NCBI RefSeq assembly: GCF_041381155.1
Contig: NC_091142.1
Span: 21,662,362-21,726,361, forward strand
From: Argopecten irradians
Lineage: Eukaryota > Mollusca > Bivalvia > Pectinida > Pectinidae
DNA: 64,000 bases
Reading direction: 5' to 3'
Every line of letters starts with the position of its first letter. The first letter of the stretch is position 1. Under the pieces are notes generated by a model. That model was not told the DNA's origin and did no database searches. It worked only from the letters and a program-made list of their open reading frames with translations. Of this stretch, positions 11,283-21,785 are shown piece by piece. The translations under genes were made by a program, and so were the position numbers.

Positions 11283-14200
11283 TCTAAAAAGAAAGGTTTG
11301 AGCGTTGAAGAGAAAAGATCTCGAATGATGGATTTTTTCTTTGAAAAAGTAAGTACTGTTATATTAAATGAATAATGTTTTTGTTTGTTGATTTTTTTAC
11401 ACATTGAATGTAAACAAAGCAATAAATTTTGTGTGGTTGTTATGGTTTTACTCATTCTGTACCTTTGTCATATTGTCAACTGTAGTGAACAAGAGCTGGA
11501 TTTTTCCATTGTCAACTAAAGTCGACAGAATGTACATGTAGTGGACAGAATTTTACCCTCCCTCTTCCCCATGTCGACTAAAGTCGACACTCAAAATATT
11601 TTCATTACATTTGCATATTGTTTGTTATAGCAGTGGAAGTAGGTCCATCAAACGGATGTTATTATCAGAAACAAAATGTCAGTTTGTTGCACCTTCGCTT
11701 CAGATTGCAATATCAATAAAATCTTGATGTATGTTTTAGATAATTCATTAAACTATTTCTATGTAATTTCAAATAATTGCACTGACTTTAGCATGTTTAA
11801 ATTAAATTGATTAGCCCACAACAAATGGGCATTTTGTCCAGCATATTTGCTAAAACTTCCGGAGGCATGACTAATAACTCCTTCTGGAACGGAACCCAAA
11901 AAGAATACAGAGTACAAAAAGAGTTAACTGTTGAAGTTTTATGATTATATTGGTTTTGTCTACAGAAAGACTTCTTCACCCTAAAGGAGTTAGAGAGGAT
12001 GTGTCAGAAAGAGAAAGGCATCACCTCCATGTCTGTGAAGGACATCCTTACCAGTCTTGTTGATGACGCTATGGTCGATACAGATAAGATTGGGACGTCC
12101 GTCTACTTCTGGGCATTCCCCAGTAAGGCTAGTCAAAATGTGAGTACACTCCTCATTAAGATTAATCAATCATATTTTTTATAACTTGGTTTGTTCAGTT
12201 TTCACGTTTTAACAGCCAGGGTCATTTGAGGATGTGCCAGGTTTGGTGGTGAAGGAAAGCCGTAGAGCCCGGAGAAAAACCACCAACCAGCAGTCAAACA
12301 TTACCTGTCAACTGGCCACGTACATGGTAGCAAACTCGCGACCCAGAAGTGGAGGGCTTGTGGTTTATATTTTTGCTATTTTTATATACCATGAAGTATA
12401 CATAACAGTTTTAAAATCAGCGAAAAATTCACGTGTACACACTGTATATTATTTTAGTAACAATGAAGTAATAAGATTGGAATAGGTTTACCACTTTAAT
12501 CTTTTCATTTTGAAAACACTCTTGGTGAACATAATTAAAACTATACAAGATAAGTAAGGAAAGTTAATGGTATCTGAAGGTAAATGTAATGAAATAAGTT
12601 TTTCTTGTATAATACTCTGTAGTTGCATATGACTGAGTTATCTGCCCTTCTAGATAGGTATTGATTGTGGTTTCATGTTTGTGAATGGTGTGTAACATCA
12701 TGTTTCAAAGAAAATTATGTGAATATTGCTCACAAAATTATAATATATATCTACATGTATGGATACTAATCTGCAAGGGAGGTAACTCTGTAATTATTAA
12801 TATATAAAGACAGAATTTGTCTGCTGCAGATTAATATTAAGCAAATATTTATGTTATTCAAAGAGAAAAAGAAAAATCAGTGACCTAAATAATCAACTGG
12901 AGGACTTGGAGAATAGGAAGGTAGCTCTAACAACATCAGTGTCAAAGGCCAAGGTCGGCAAAGAGGATAATGTAAGTACATCTCTGTTCATTTTGTTGTA
13001 TCAAAGACATTATTTAATTTGGATTATGTCGGAAATATAGTTGGTATCGCTGTCACTAGCAATGGGTTTTATTAGTTTAACGTGCATTTAACAGCCAGGT
13101 TTATGCAAGGACATGTCAGGTTTGTTTGAGGAAAGCAGGAGTACCTGGAGTAAAAGCCATCGACCAGCATTCAGTACCTGGCAGCTGCCCCACATGGGAT
13201 TCAAACTTGCGACCAAGATGTGGAGGGCTTGTGGTAATATGTCGAGACAACTTAACCACTCGGCCCATTGTCATTAACAAATGGAATGCCTTCCAAAATG
13301 TTTGTCTCACTTTAAAACTGGAATAGTTTTTTATGACTTCTAGCTCTCATCACAACACCAAGTGAGCACCCCTACCCTCTTCTGGGTATAAAAACGCCCC
13401 TCTCCCATCCCATGGATTAATCTTTGATTCAATGTTTAACGACTGTTTGATGCTTTTTTATTATAACTTTAATTATGACATGCTTCACAAAGGAAAGAAT
13501 GCAAGATGGCGACCTACTAAATCAATGTTGTCAGGTTGGTTTTCTGCAAAGAAGCCCCCCCCCTCCCCTTTGATTTCTTCTCTGGGTTGGGGGGGGGTCT
13601 TATTTGTAGTGAAATATGGTAAAAGTTTTTCTTCCATAACTTGAATTTTTGTTAACTTTAGCACTCTGAGTGCTAATTACAGGGAATACAGTAGGTGGAG
13701 ATCCATGTGGAGCATTTACCAGGTACTGGTCATAGAGTACGTAGTTTTTCTCTGGGAACTGACAATACATGTACTCTGGCTTTTCTCTATCCAGTCCCTG
13801 GCTTTTAATAGGACATTAATTATAAACAGAAACAAGCACTCCTATCATGCATTAAACAGCTTTCAGTTGGCATTCATATAGCCAAAATGAATGCCAACTG
13901 GACAGAGGCACTATAGTGCTTCATGTTGAATTGAAGGAGAGCTTGTTTTTTGTTTTAAATTGACGTCATAATAAGTGGATGGCAGTTCATAGAATGATGA
14001 ATGCCAACTGTGCTTGGTAATGTTACTTGGTGGGACTGTAATGAAAATGAAAATATTTTGATTTGCTGCTCAAAAACGTATGCAACTGATAATACATGTA
14101 ACTCAAGGAATTTACATGAATAAACAGGAGGACCGATCAGAGTTATTGTCAGAGCTAGCTGAGAGGAAGGAGGAGAGATCTCAACTGATGGCTGAACTAG

Positions 14201-15309
14201 AACTATACAGAGAATGTGATCCAGACGTTCTACAGGAAGTTCAGAACCAGACGACTGTTGCTAGGGAAGCAGCCAACCGATGGACAGGTGATCAGATAAA
14301 GAGAATAATTACTGTATCAATATCTTTACTATCATGTGATTTCAGATATATTGATTCAAGCAATTTATTAATTGGTCTATTAAAGATGTTCTTACACTGT
14401 CAAAGATCAATCATTTTCATCATGTCAAAGATCAATCATTTTTCATCATTTCAAAGATCAATCATTTTCGTCATGATTGATGACCTTGTTAAATTGAAAG
14501 TATTGAGTTGGTCCCAACTACATGTAGTTTATATACTCTTTTTAGTACAATAAATTGAATACCTTATTCCGTCCAATAAGCAACTCTCTCCCTGTAATTG
14601 ACCTGCTCTCTTTTTAAGACCTCAATACCACATACGGTATTACCCCTTTAACTTGAACCCGCATTCCTCAAATAGCTCACATTTGTCAAAATGATTGCAT
14701 GGTCATTATCAAAACTGTGTAGGTTTCTCTATTTGATTTCTTTCGCAAATTGATTAATGACTTGGTACTCGGTGCAATAATTTTGTGAAAAATGAGCCCA
14801 AATTTGGTCCCTTTAAGTGCCCCTTCAATTTGTCAAATTTTAAGTGCCATTTGTGCTAATGGGGCCGAAAAGGTACATACAAAATGTATGTTGTATGTAT
14901 TGTATCGTGGGTTAGGTGTATTGCTGTATACCCTTATAGCAATCTGATTAAAATACAGATCCTTATTATCACTACGTTGGATAAGAGGATCTGAGAACAT
15001 CCCTTTAGGGGTCACGTCAAGATGACCTTTTGAAATATATATTAAAAAATAGCTCCAAAACGGCCTATATTTAATACTTTTCTTAAATTATCAAAAAAGG
15101 CAATTAGAATTTGCAATCAAATTAGTAAAAATAATTATGAATTGGAATGAATGTCATGATGCTTTTGTAAATTTTTTTTTTTTTTATTATTTTCTTTGAC
15201 AGATAATGTGTTCTCTATCAAGTCTTGGATTAAAAGGAAGTTTTCGTTTGAAGACAGTGTGATTGACAAACAGTTTGATATCCCTGAAGATTTTGATTAC
15301 ATTGAATGA
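11283..15309 (+). CDS. MND1: MND1, meiotic nuclear division protein 1
   Basis: Five exons join in phase with good GT/AG sites: 11283-11348, 11966-12139, 12864-12971, 14128-14287, 15203-15309 (TGA). They encode 204 residues; with an initiator Met from an upstream ATG-only exon the protein is 205 aa, the length I recall for human MND1. The N-terminus [20 protein letters not shown] and the following [33 protein letters not shown] form the winged-helix part. The middle ([30 protein letters not shown]) is the leucine-zipper coiled coil. [10 protein letters not shown] and the C-terminal [29 protein letters not shown] are diagnostic. Known role: with HOP2 (PSMC3IP) it stimulates DMC1/RAD51 strand exchange in meiosis. 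It appears intact and is flanked by unrelated genes. Confidence 0.95.
12205..12372 (-). mobile_element. SINE, tRNA-headed family, copy in MND1 intron
   Basis: It starts with the shared tail module (TTTTAACAGCCAGGGTCATT), then the type A body: GAGAAAAACCACCAACCAGC and CAAACTCGCGACCCAGA, which is the reverse of a tRNA-type B box. It is truncated in the head. Confidence 0.65.
13073..13275 (-). mobile_element. SINE, tRNA-headed family, copy in MND1 intron
   Basis: Tail module GTTTAACGTGCATTTAACAG, body GAGGAAAGCAGGAGTACCTG, and head TGGGATTCAAACTTGCGACC ... CTTAACCACTCGGCC. Read on the minus strand the head has A- and B-box motifs of a Leu/Ser-type tRNA. More diverged than the copy at 59862-60058. 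Confidence 0.7.
13864..13900. repeat. Short perfect hairpin
   Basis: CAGTTGGCATTCAT and ATGAATGCCAACTG form a 14-bp perfect stem with a 9-base loop. A third copy of the arm (ATGAATGCCAACTG) lies near 13997. It could be part of a repeat or a small RNA hairpin; nothing decides between these. Confidence 0.5.
14395..14478. repeat. Three tandem units of about 27 bp
   Basis: CAAAGATCAATCATTTT is repeated three times, separated by CATCATGT-like spacers, in the intron after MND1 exon 5. Confidence 0.75.
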
Positions 15310-15372
15310 GAGTTTTAGTTTTGTTAATAGTAAACCATTTACACCCTAATAACACGTTTTTCCTCTGTTCAT

Positions 15373-15724
15373 TTAAAGTGAATAGTCGGGCAAAGAAAAC
15401 CCGTCTAAATGCGGTCATTGGCCTTCCAAAAGTTCTCACATATTAATACGACGGTCAAGTTCTGCTTAGTTTCCCAGTTCTGACCATTAAAGTAAAGAAA
15501 AGTTGAAAGCATTGAAAGCGAGGCTGCGTGGAAATGTAACCACGGACATACATGTAGTGAGCCGGGAGGACGTTTTAGAATTCACAAACTTTAAATCAAT
15601 TTCTTCGTACGCAGACAGATTTTGACACGAGATTCTATTTTTCCATTTCATAAGAAATTACACTGGATACATTCACACCACTTTTACCGACTTTAGCCAT
15701 CCTTGCCCGACTGTTCACGTTAAA
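15373..15724. mobile_element. TIR element (MITE), AGTCGGGCA family
   Basis: Left end TTTAAAGTGAATAGTCGGGC and right end reverse complement TTTAACGTGAACAGTCGGGC are about 20-bp inverted repeats with two or three mismatches; the interior (about 350 bp) is non-coding. It sits in or just after the MND1 3' UTR. Confidence 0.65.
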
Positions 15725-16019
15725 ATTTACTGAAAACCAACTTTAATTCGCTTGCAATTTACTTTACCGAATTTTGCAATCCAAGTAAATTCGTAAAAAG
15801 GTTATCTCCATGAATTATTATCTACATCATCTATATTGATAGGAATAATCAATCAATTGTTAAAGTGAACAGTGTCGGTACCTATATTGTGGGTTTTTCT
15901 CTGGATAATCTGGCTTCCCACTTCCTGCAAACTATGGAATGAATGACTTTGAATGACCTAAAATGGCACTGGCAAATAATATCACAAACTGTTATTTACA
16001 GTTGAAAATATTGTTAACA

Positions 16020-16400
16020 ATTAGATGAAGTTATCAAGTCCCGTAACTCTTGCAAATATTGATGGATTTTGACCAGTATATCATCCATCTAAGATCTCAT
16101 GGATATAAAGCAATACATCAAATTTGGTTGAAATCAGACAATGAATACTAAAGTTATCGAGCGAAAACCATGTTTTGATGATTTTAAAGTTGTAACTCTT
16201 GCAAATATTGACGGATATTTACCATTATCGAACTCATCCGAGATCTCATTGATATAAGCAATATACCAATAGTTGAAATCGGACAATATATATACATGTA
16301 CTTAAGTTATGGCACGGACTAGTTTCTCGGACGCCAAAGATACCGACGTCAACATAGTGATACCTAAGTGTTGCCGTTGCGTTGTGGGCGACACAAAAAT
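16020..16400. repeat. Two-unit imperfect tandem repeat
   Basis: Two units share AACTCTTGCAAATATTGA(T/C), AGATCTCATGGATATAA, GTTGAAATCAGACAAT and AAGTTAT, ending in GCGTTGTGGGCGACAC. This is a known style of bivalve interspersed repeat; the minus-strand frames over it are not genes. Confidence 0.55.
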
Positions 16401-16559
16401 GATATGTAGGTACTTTGAAATTCTTTGTTTTTGGAAATAGTCCAGAGGATAAGCTATTGATAAATAATACCAACTAAATAAAGTCAAATTTTATTTACAA
16501 ATTTAAATTCAAAGTTACATATGTGAACCAAAATAGCTTTTAATTTTACAAAAGATCAC

Positions 16560-17425
16560 AGGGGGATTTTGGAGCCCCCCAAAAAATTATCTATGTTCGA
16601 CAATGGAAAGAGGGATCTTTTCTCTGCTTTTTAAACTTCAACTTTCCAAATCCAACATGGCTGCTTGTCCATCTTGTTGACCGATTGGATGCAAATGCAC
16701 AACTATATGGTCTTGGAGAAACCTACAAATTAAATTTGAGACAGATCCCATCAGTCCTTGCTGAGAAAAAGTGGTAAGAAGCATCAAAATGTAAGATACA
16801 TGTAACTGCCAATCGGCCATTTAGACTTGACCTGTTGGTCCCAAAATACAATATGCACAACTAGCTAAAGAGTCCTAGGGAAACCTACATATGATATTTG
16901 AAAAAGTTCCCTTCAGTACTTCATAATAGCGGTAACAAGAATTGTTAAGTGAGAAGGATTCGTGTCTGTCTCTTTACACTACTAAACACCACGCGAGACG
17001 CTTATGAACCGGGAATAAAAACCGTTTTTCTCAACAAATACTTGTCTTATCGAGTCAAACGAAACACCAATGTAAAGTAAATTAAATTTCACAACGTTTA
17101 TAACTTGCTTTAAAGACGGAAGATTTAGAAGAAATGTCTTAAACTATCGTTAAAAAAATACGACCGCTCATGAAATGGCAGCACGCTTCAGAAAGTAAGA
17201 CGGTAACCCTCGCACCCCCATGCTACATCAAAGGCTGCGGCGGCGGATATCAAAGGAAATCAGTCGTCGCCCAACGTCACGGTCAGTGCACAAACACAAA
17301 AGCGCCTGCGCTGTCTTTGCCTAAAACTCAGTGTGACTTATCCTTCTCATATACGTCCTTGGCGGTAACAAGAATTGTTAACAGTGGGACCACGGACGAA
17401 AGGCGATTTCAATAGCCCACCATCA
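16560..17425. repeat. GATGGTGGGCTA-family repeat, interrupted by a 413-bp insertion
   Basis: It contains the units CAACATGGCTGCTTGTCC ... GGTCCCAAAATACAATATGC and ends CGGACGAAAGGCGATTTC ... GCCCACCATCATC, as in 28250-29735. The unit is split at 16949-17361 by foreign DNA flanked by a 20-bp direct repeat (see findings). Confidence 0.65.
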
Positions 17426-18222
17426 TCAAAACTGTACAATGTAACTATAAAACAAGATTGATAATTTTGTACAGAACTACACTTATTATCCCTCCCTGGA
17501 CAATTTTAAATACATGTAGATAAATCAGATGATAATTTAAATTGTTTCTGGCATTGCCCTAATTACCGCTCATGCAGTGATTGACCGCAGGCGTTACGCT
17601 CTATAGACATTTTTCTATACATAGGTAGTACTTTAATCCAGTATTACATTTCTATATAGAGAGAATTAATTTTATAGAGCCAAACGCCTGTTAGTTGTCT
17701 ATCACTACATGGTAAAACTGAAATTAACCTTCATTGTGAACTTAAGACTAGCATTAGTTAAATTGATGTTACAACTTCTATTAGGCCATAAGTACAGATA
17801 TTCTGACTTTACAATGGTTATAGTTTGGTTTTGTTTTGTTTTTTGGTTTTGTTTTTTTTAAACGTAGCCTTTTATGAATTTTTATATTCTCAAGTAAACC
17901 TTCAAATATCAGTAATTAATTTTTCTTTGTTTTCATACTAAATCTGGTTTTCTGATTGGTCGATTCATTTTTCATACCACAATAAGAAAAAAACCCAGGA
18001 ATGGAGCGGAAACATTGACATTGCATATTAATTTGGAAAAATAATCCCTTGGAAACCAATCAATGGAATCATACCATATGATATGTGTAAACATATTTTA
18101 TTTTATCAAGTTGTCTGGATAATTAATTATAAGCAGTGGTGTCATTATTTTTAAATTCCATCTGTATGAAAGAAATTTTGTTCGCAATCTGTGAAACCGT
18201 GTAGTATCATATATAAAAGACT

Positions 18223-18320
18223 CTTTCATATGTGGATATGAAGGATAGGTATATTCTACCCAAGGGTCACAAAATGCTGTTAAACCCGAAATCCCTATCC
18301 TTCATATCCACATATGAAAG
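18223..18320. mobile_element. Fold-back element with 27-bp perfect inverted repeats
   Basis: The arm at 18223-18249 (CTTTCATATGTGGATATGAA...) and its exact reverse complement at 18294-18320 enclose a 44-base loop containing CCAAGGGTCAC and ACCCGAAATC. Perfect arms suggest recent insertion or conversion. Confidence 0.75.
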
Positions 18321-18685
18321 ATTAATTTTCACTCATACCTTGGAATTTATTACTTTGATTTTCTGCCATTTTGAAAAAAAAAGACGAAAAAAAAATTGTT
18401 TGCAATTCAATTCTCCATAAATGAAAATTGTGTGATATTTTCAACGCATATCCAGATGTTTGTATGGTTTAAAGTAAATCCAGCCTACTTTCTGGAAAAA
18501 AATGAAATTGTACCTAGCAAATAGTAATTTTGTTGATGTGACGTCACAAAATTAGGCTTTTATTGCATGGGTAGCCATGCAATTGCAGCCTCAGGTAACA
18601 TGAGTGTATTGCCCTAGACAAGCCAGTACTACACGAGCAGGTATGAGAATATATATGGTATAATCAAGCTAATAAATAAATAGTA

Positions 18686-20505
18686 TCATTGACTGATCTT
18701 TTCTAATGCTCTCACATATTCTTCATGATGAAGATCAATCAAGTCTGAATTTTCCATAAAAATGTCCAGTAGCTTTCCAAGTGTCGCTGAACAACCTGTT
18801 CTATTTTTCCACTTTATGATTAGTTGCTGTATGAGAGTGGAGCTTGCATACTTTCGATAGTCTGCTTCGATGTGAGACATTTCTACTTCATTAAAGTCCA
18901 GACAAGTGCCAAATGCATGTAGATGTCTTGGTGAAAACGTTTTTGAAAGGAACATGGCCTGTTTTTCTGTGACGGGCCGACTTCTTAATTTTTCTGGAAT
19001 CTCTGGATATCCAGAGTCATCTGTGCAAATAAAATAACAGAAACAGTTTAGACAAATAAACAGTTATCAATAGGCAGACTTTTTGGTTAAAACCTTCCAA
19101 TGTATTTGAATCTAATGCAATCAAAGTGATACACACCCTAAACAGAAACATCTTTTAAATGTAAAACGAGTTTGATAATTTTATAGAGTAGAAAAAAGTT
19201 ATATATGCTTTACTTAAATACATGTACTACTCATCATCATTTTCATAAACAAATTAAATGAATGTTAATTTTCAAAACATAGGTCGTTTTATGTTTCCTG
19301 CTGTCGTCCTAATTACTTTACAGGACTATAACTGTGTCAGATGGCAAAACTTTATTCTTAATTTAACATAGAATACACTGAATCTTACATTTGTTTGATG
19401 TTGTAACCTCATATTAGGCCACTGTAGACATATAGTTTATTAATACATGTGTAATGTTATTGTTTTAGGAAACTTCCTTTTTTTCAGAAACGTAGTGCCT
19501 GGCCATTGACCTATTCCTGTACAATGAAAATTAAAAGTACACACAAATTGAACCCCTTCCATATCCTCTCCGAACAGAAGTTAGTAAATTAATAACCAGG
19601 AAGTGAGAAAATAAATTTCTACTCTAACATTTTGTTCCATTCCCCAGGAGACTCATCCTCGATATTCCAGGGCTTCCGATCACTTACGATCTCTACACCC
19701 CTGGACTATCTCATAGTAAAACTGGAGGCAACAGAATAGAACAGGTAATTTAGTAGTAGTCATTTGATGTACATCAAAAGAGCGTATAACGGTACACTGT
19801 GGTCGACTGTGTGGCTTTGATATTAGTCATCGCTCTCTCTGTAGTCTCCAAAGGAAATCTTTGCTGGCCTGTGATTGGTCAAATGTTTTCGGCTGAACTG
19901 CCTTCAATTTCACTATGAAATAGTCCAGGGGTGTAGAGATCGCTAGTGATCGGAAGCCCTGGAGTATCGAGGATGCAGGAGACTGAAGGTTGGATATACA
20001 TGTACATGTAACAGAAAACAACAAAGGAATTTTGAATTGTTATAAATTAAATGTTTTCCACATCAATTATAACTATAGCAGTACTCAAATTATAGTTAAA
20101 ATATGATAGTAGTCAATCGCTGCTTATCCTTGAGTTACAGTGTATAGCTATATATATATATATATAGTATGTACCTGTTCCTGCTTCCGACACTTGGATT
20201 GGCTTCTTCTCAGTTTCTCTGATTTTCCTTTCTAAAGCATGATAGGCATCGTTACGATTTTCTGCCAACTGTTTTAAAAAGAAATTAAATATTCCTGGTT
20301 TTTTTTCAATTCTTTCATTGAGGAGTTGTATAAGAGTTTTCATTTGTTCCTGTTTTGTTTTCCCATTCATGATTTTCTCGACTACATCATGAATGGTAAG
20401 ATAATCTTCGTCCACAAATCTATCCATTATATCCTCTGCTAGGACTGTTGCAACTATGTCTGAATAATTTTTTTCAATATTCATCTTGAGCTGCTCGTTC
20501 TCCAT
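18686..20505 (-). CDS. CARD + death-domain adaptor (CRADD/RAIDD architecture), copy 1
   Basis: Two coding exons, 20505-20175 and 19020-18686 (TGA), joined by GTACAT/GCACAG, give about 221 residues. Residues 10-95 form a CARD: IVATVLAEDIMDRFVDEDYL, KTKQEQMKTLIQLLNERI, IFNFFLKQLAENRNDAYHAL. The second exon encodes a death domain: LHAFGTCLDFNEVEMSHIEA, LIQQLIIKWKNRTGC, ATLGKLLDIFMENSDLIDL. CARD followed by death domain is the layout of CRADD/RAIDD (199 aa in human), the adaptor linking PIDD1 to caspase-2; mollusc proteins of this shape may also act in innate signalling. The ATG follows an in-exon acceptor (CTTTATAG), 18 bases upstream, so a non-coding first exon is expected near 21404. Orthology to CRADD is not proven; domain assignment is firm. 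Confidence 0.85.
19654..19975. mobile_element. Fold-back transposon (Mutator-like MITE), 9-bp TSD, in intron of copy 1
   Basis: About 77-bp inverted termini (CATCCTCGATA(T/C)TCCAGGGC ... ATAGT(A/G)AAA(C/T)TG(G/A)AGGCA) bound a 322-bp element. The 9-mer CAGGAGACT occurs directly on both sides (19645-19653 and 19976-19984). The homologous intron of copy 2 (31540-31560) lacks the element and has a single site. Long TIRs with 9-bp duplications are the Mutator superfamily hallmark. Confidence 0.75.
20150..20168. repeat. (TA)n microsatellite
   Basis: A short TA run right after the CARD exon donor of copy 1. Confidence 0.8.
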
Positions 20506-21129
20506 AGTCTTTTTGAGATGTTCCTATAAAGAAAATAATTGCATCATTTAATAATTCTTCACAACTACTAAATTGTAAAAAGTTCAAAACAATTGATATT
20601 TGAATAAAAGTGGTACACGAATTTATGTGTAATATATATATAGAAAAAAAACAGTTATTTTTAACAATTTCAATATTAAATTTTGTAAAATGTATATACA
20701 TATGTGTACAAATGTACAGGTATATATGTATTACAAATGTATGTATTCTGTATTTGAATGTTACAGAGTTATCTGGCCTATGTTACATACAATGTAACAT
20801 GTGCAAGTGATTGGATTGGAATACATGGCAGGTCATTTTCGTGCTGCAATGTACATGTACTTAGGCACCTAACAATATTAAAATCAGACAATGGCACAAC
20901 ATTCTCGGAAAAAGAGTGGGCCTTTAAGGCCAAGTGTAACGTCTGTAATGATTATAGGAAAGATGTTATATTAAGCCCTGTGCTATGATACACGTAGTGA
21001 TCATAAATTTCAAATACTACTTTGGGATATGAAATCCATTATACAACAAGTTTCTACGCCTCTTGGGTATTACAAGAAGAAGAATTTTATGTATACAGTA
21101 ACGTTACAAGCACTGTACATGTACACAGG

Positions 21130-21228
21130 CGTCTGCTTCTGGTTTGATAAAATTTAATAACCTACACCCTACTATAGTATAGTAGGGGTAGGATATTTTA
21201 TTTTTCCAAAATTAGATGCAGACGCCTG
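21130..21228. mobile_element. Palindromic MITE, GGCGTCTGC family, copy 2
   Basis: CACAGGCGTCTGCTTCTGG at the left and GATGCAGACGCCTGTG at the right are inverted; flanks carry a direct ACATGTA, a possible 7-bp target duplication. Same family as 7242-7362. It is absent from the homologous promoter region at 46.6 kb, so it inserted after the gene duplication. Confidence 0.7.
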
Positions 21229-21403
21229 TGACATGTACAAGTATATACTTCCTGTTTAAATTGCATATATATCACCACAAAATAAAGACTGTGTACAGTG
21301 TATAAACGGTGTTGTAAATTATCAATTCATTTGCGTGTCAGGTAATTTACATAGAACTGACATCGAAAATCAAGAATAAAAGTCAAAAAAGAAGTAAACA
21401 AAC

Positions 21404-21560
21404 CTCGAACGTCTGGACTCTACTTTCGTTTTGAATTTTCAAGCGTATCAGAGACCGCGATCTTTTAAGATCTTTCGAAGGACAATGCACAGGATCGGGC
21501 AGGATCGGACAGGATTTGACCAGAGAAGCAATGTCGGCTATATCAAGTTATCATTATCAA
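21404..21560 (-). promoter_or_regulatory. Putative promoter and non-coding exon 1 of CARD-death-domain copy 1
   Basis: The stretch 21404-21560 is conserved at 46829-46990 (CTCGAACGTCTGGACTCTAC / CTCGAGCGCCTGGACTCTAC and CGAAGGACAATGCACA in both). Conservation between duplicated loci, a shared GAG|GTTTGT donor-like site and position upstream of the CARD exon suggest a 5' UTR exon plus core promoter. Confidence 0.45.
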
Positions 21561-21785
21561 CATCATATTTAGGCCTACCAGTCGTGGTCGTGTAATGCAG
21601 CGTATTTCTAGAAGGAAGAATACACTGTACGTACCGAAAGAAAAGAAAAACAATTACCTGCGGTCAAAACTTCATATATATGACTTTGCTGGTGGTGTAT
21701 CAATATCGTGCGCGTCAACCTTGATCAAAGAGTTTTTATGATAGTGGTTGTAATGAAAAAAATGGCAAAATGGGTTTTTGTAGAT

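Larger units (their letters stand above)
15310..18685. other. Gene-free interval between convergent MND1 and CARD-death-domain gene
   Basis: Apart from the repeats listed separately (15373-15724, 16020-16400, 16560-17425, 18223-18320) no coding sequence is recognised. MND1 3' UTR presumably covers the first part; the sequence is AT-rich. Confidence 0.5.

Noticed and set aside
13116-13326. Overlapping frames on both strands in the MND1 intron
   Set aside because: They come from the SINE at 13073-13275. The extension of the ABCG frame at 59892-60101 is likewise SINE sequence beyond the exon donor at 60101.
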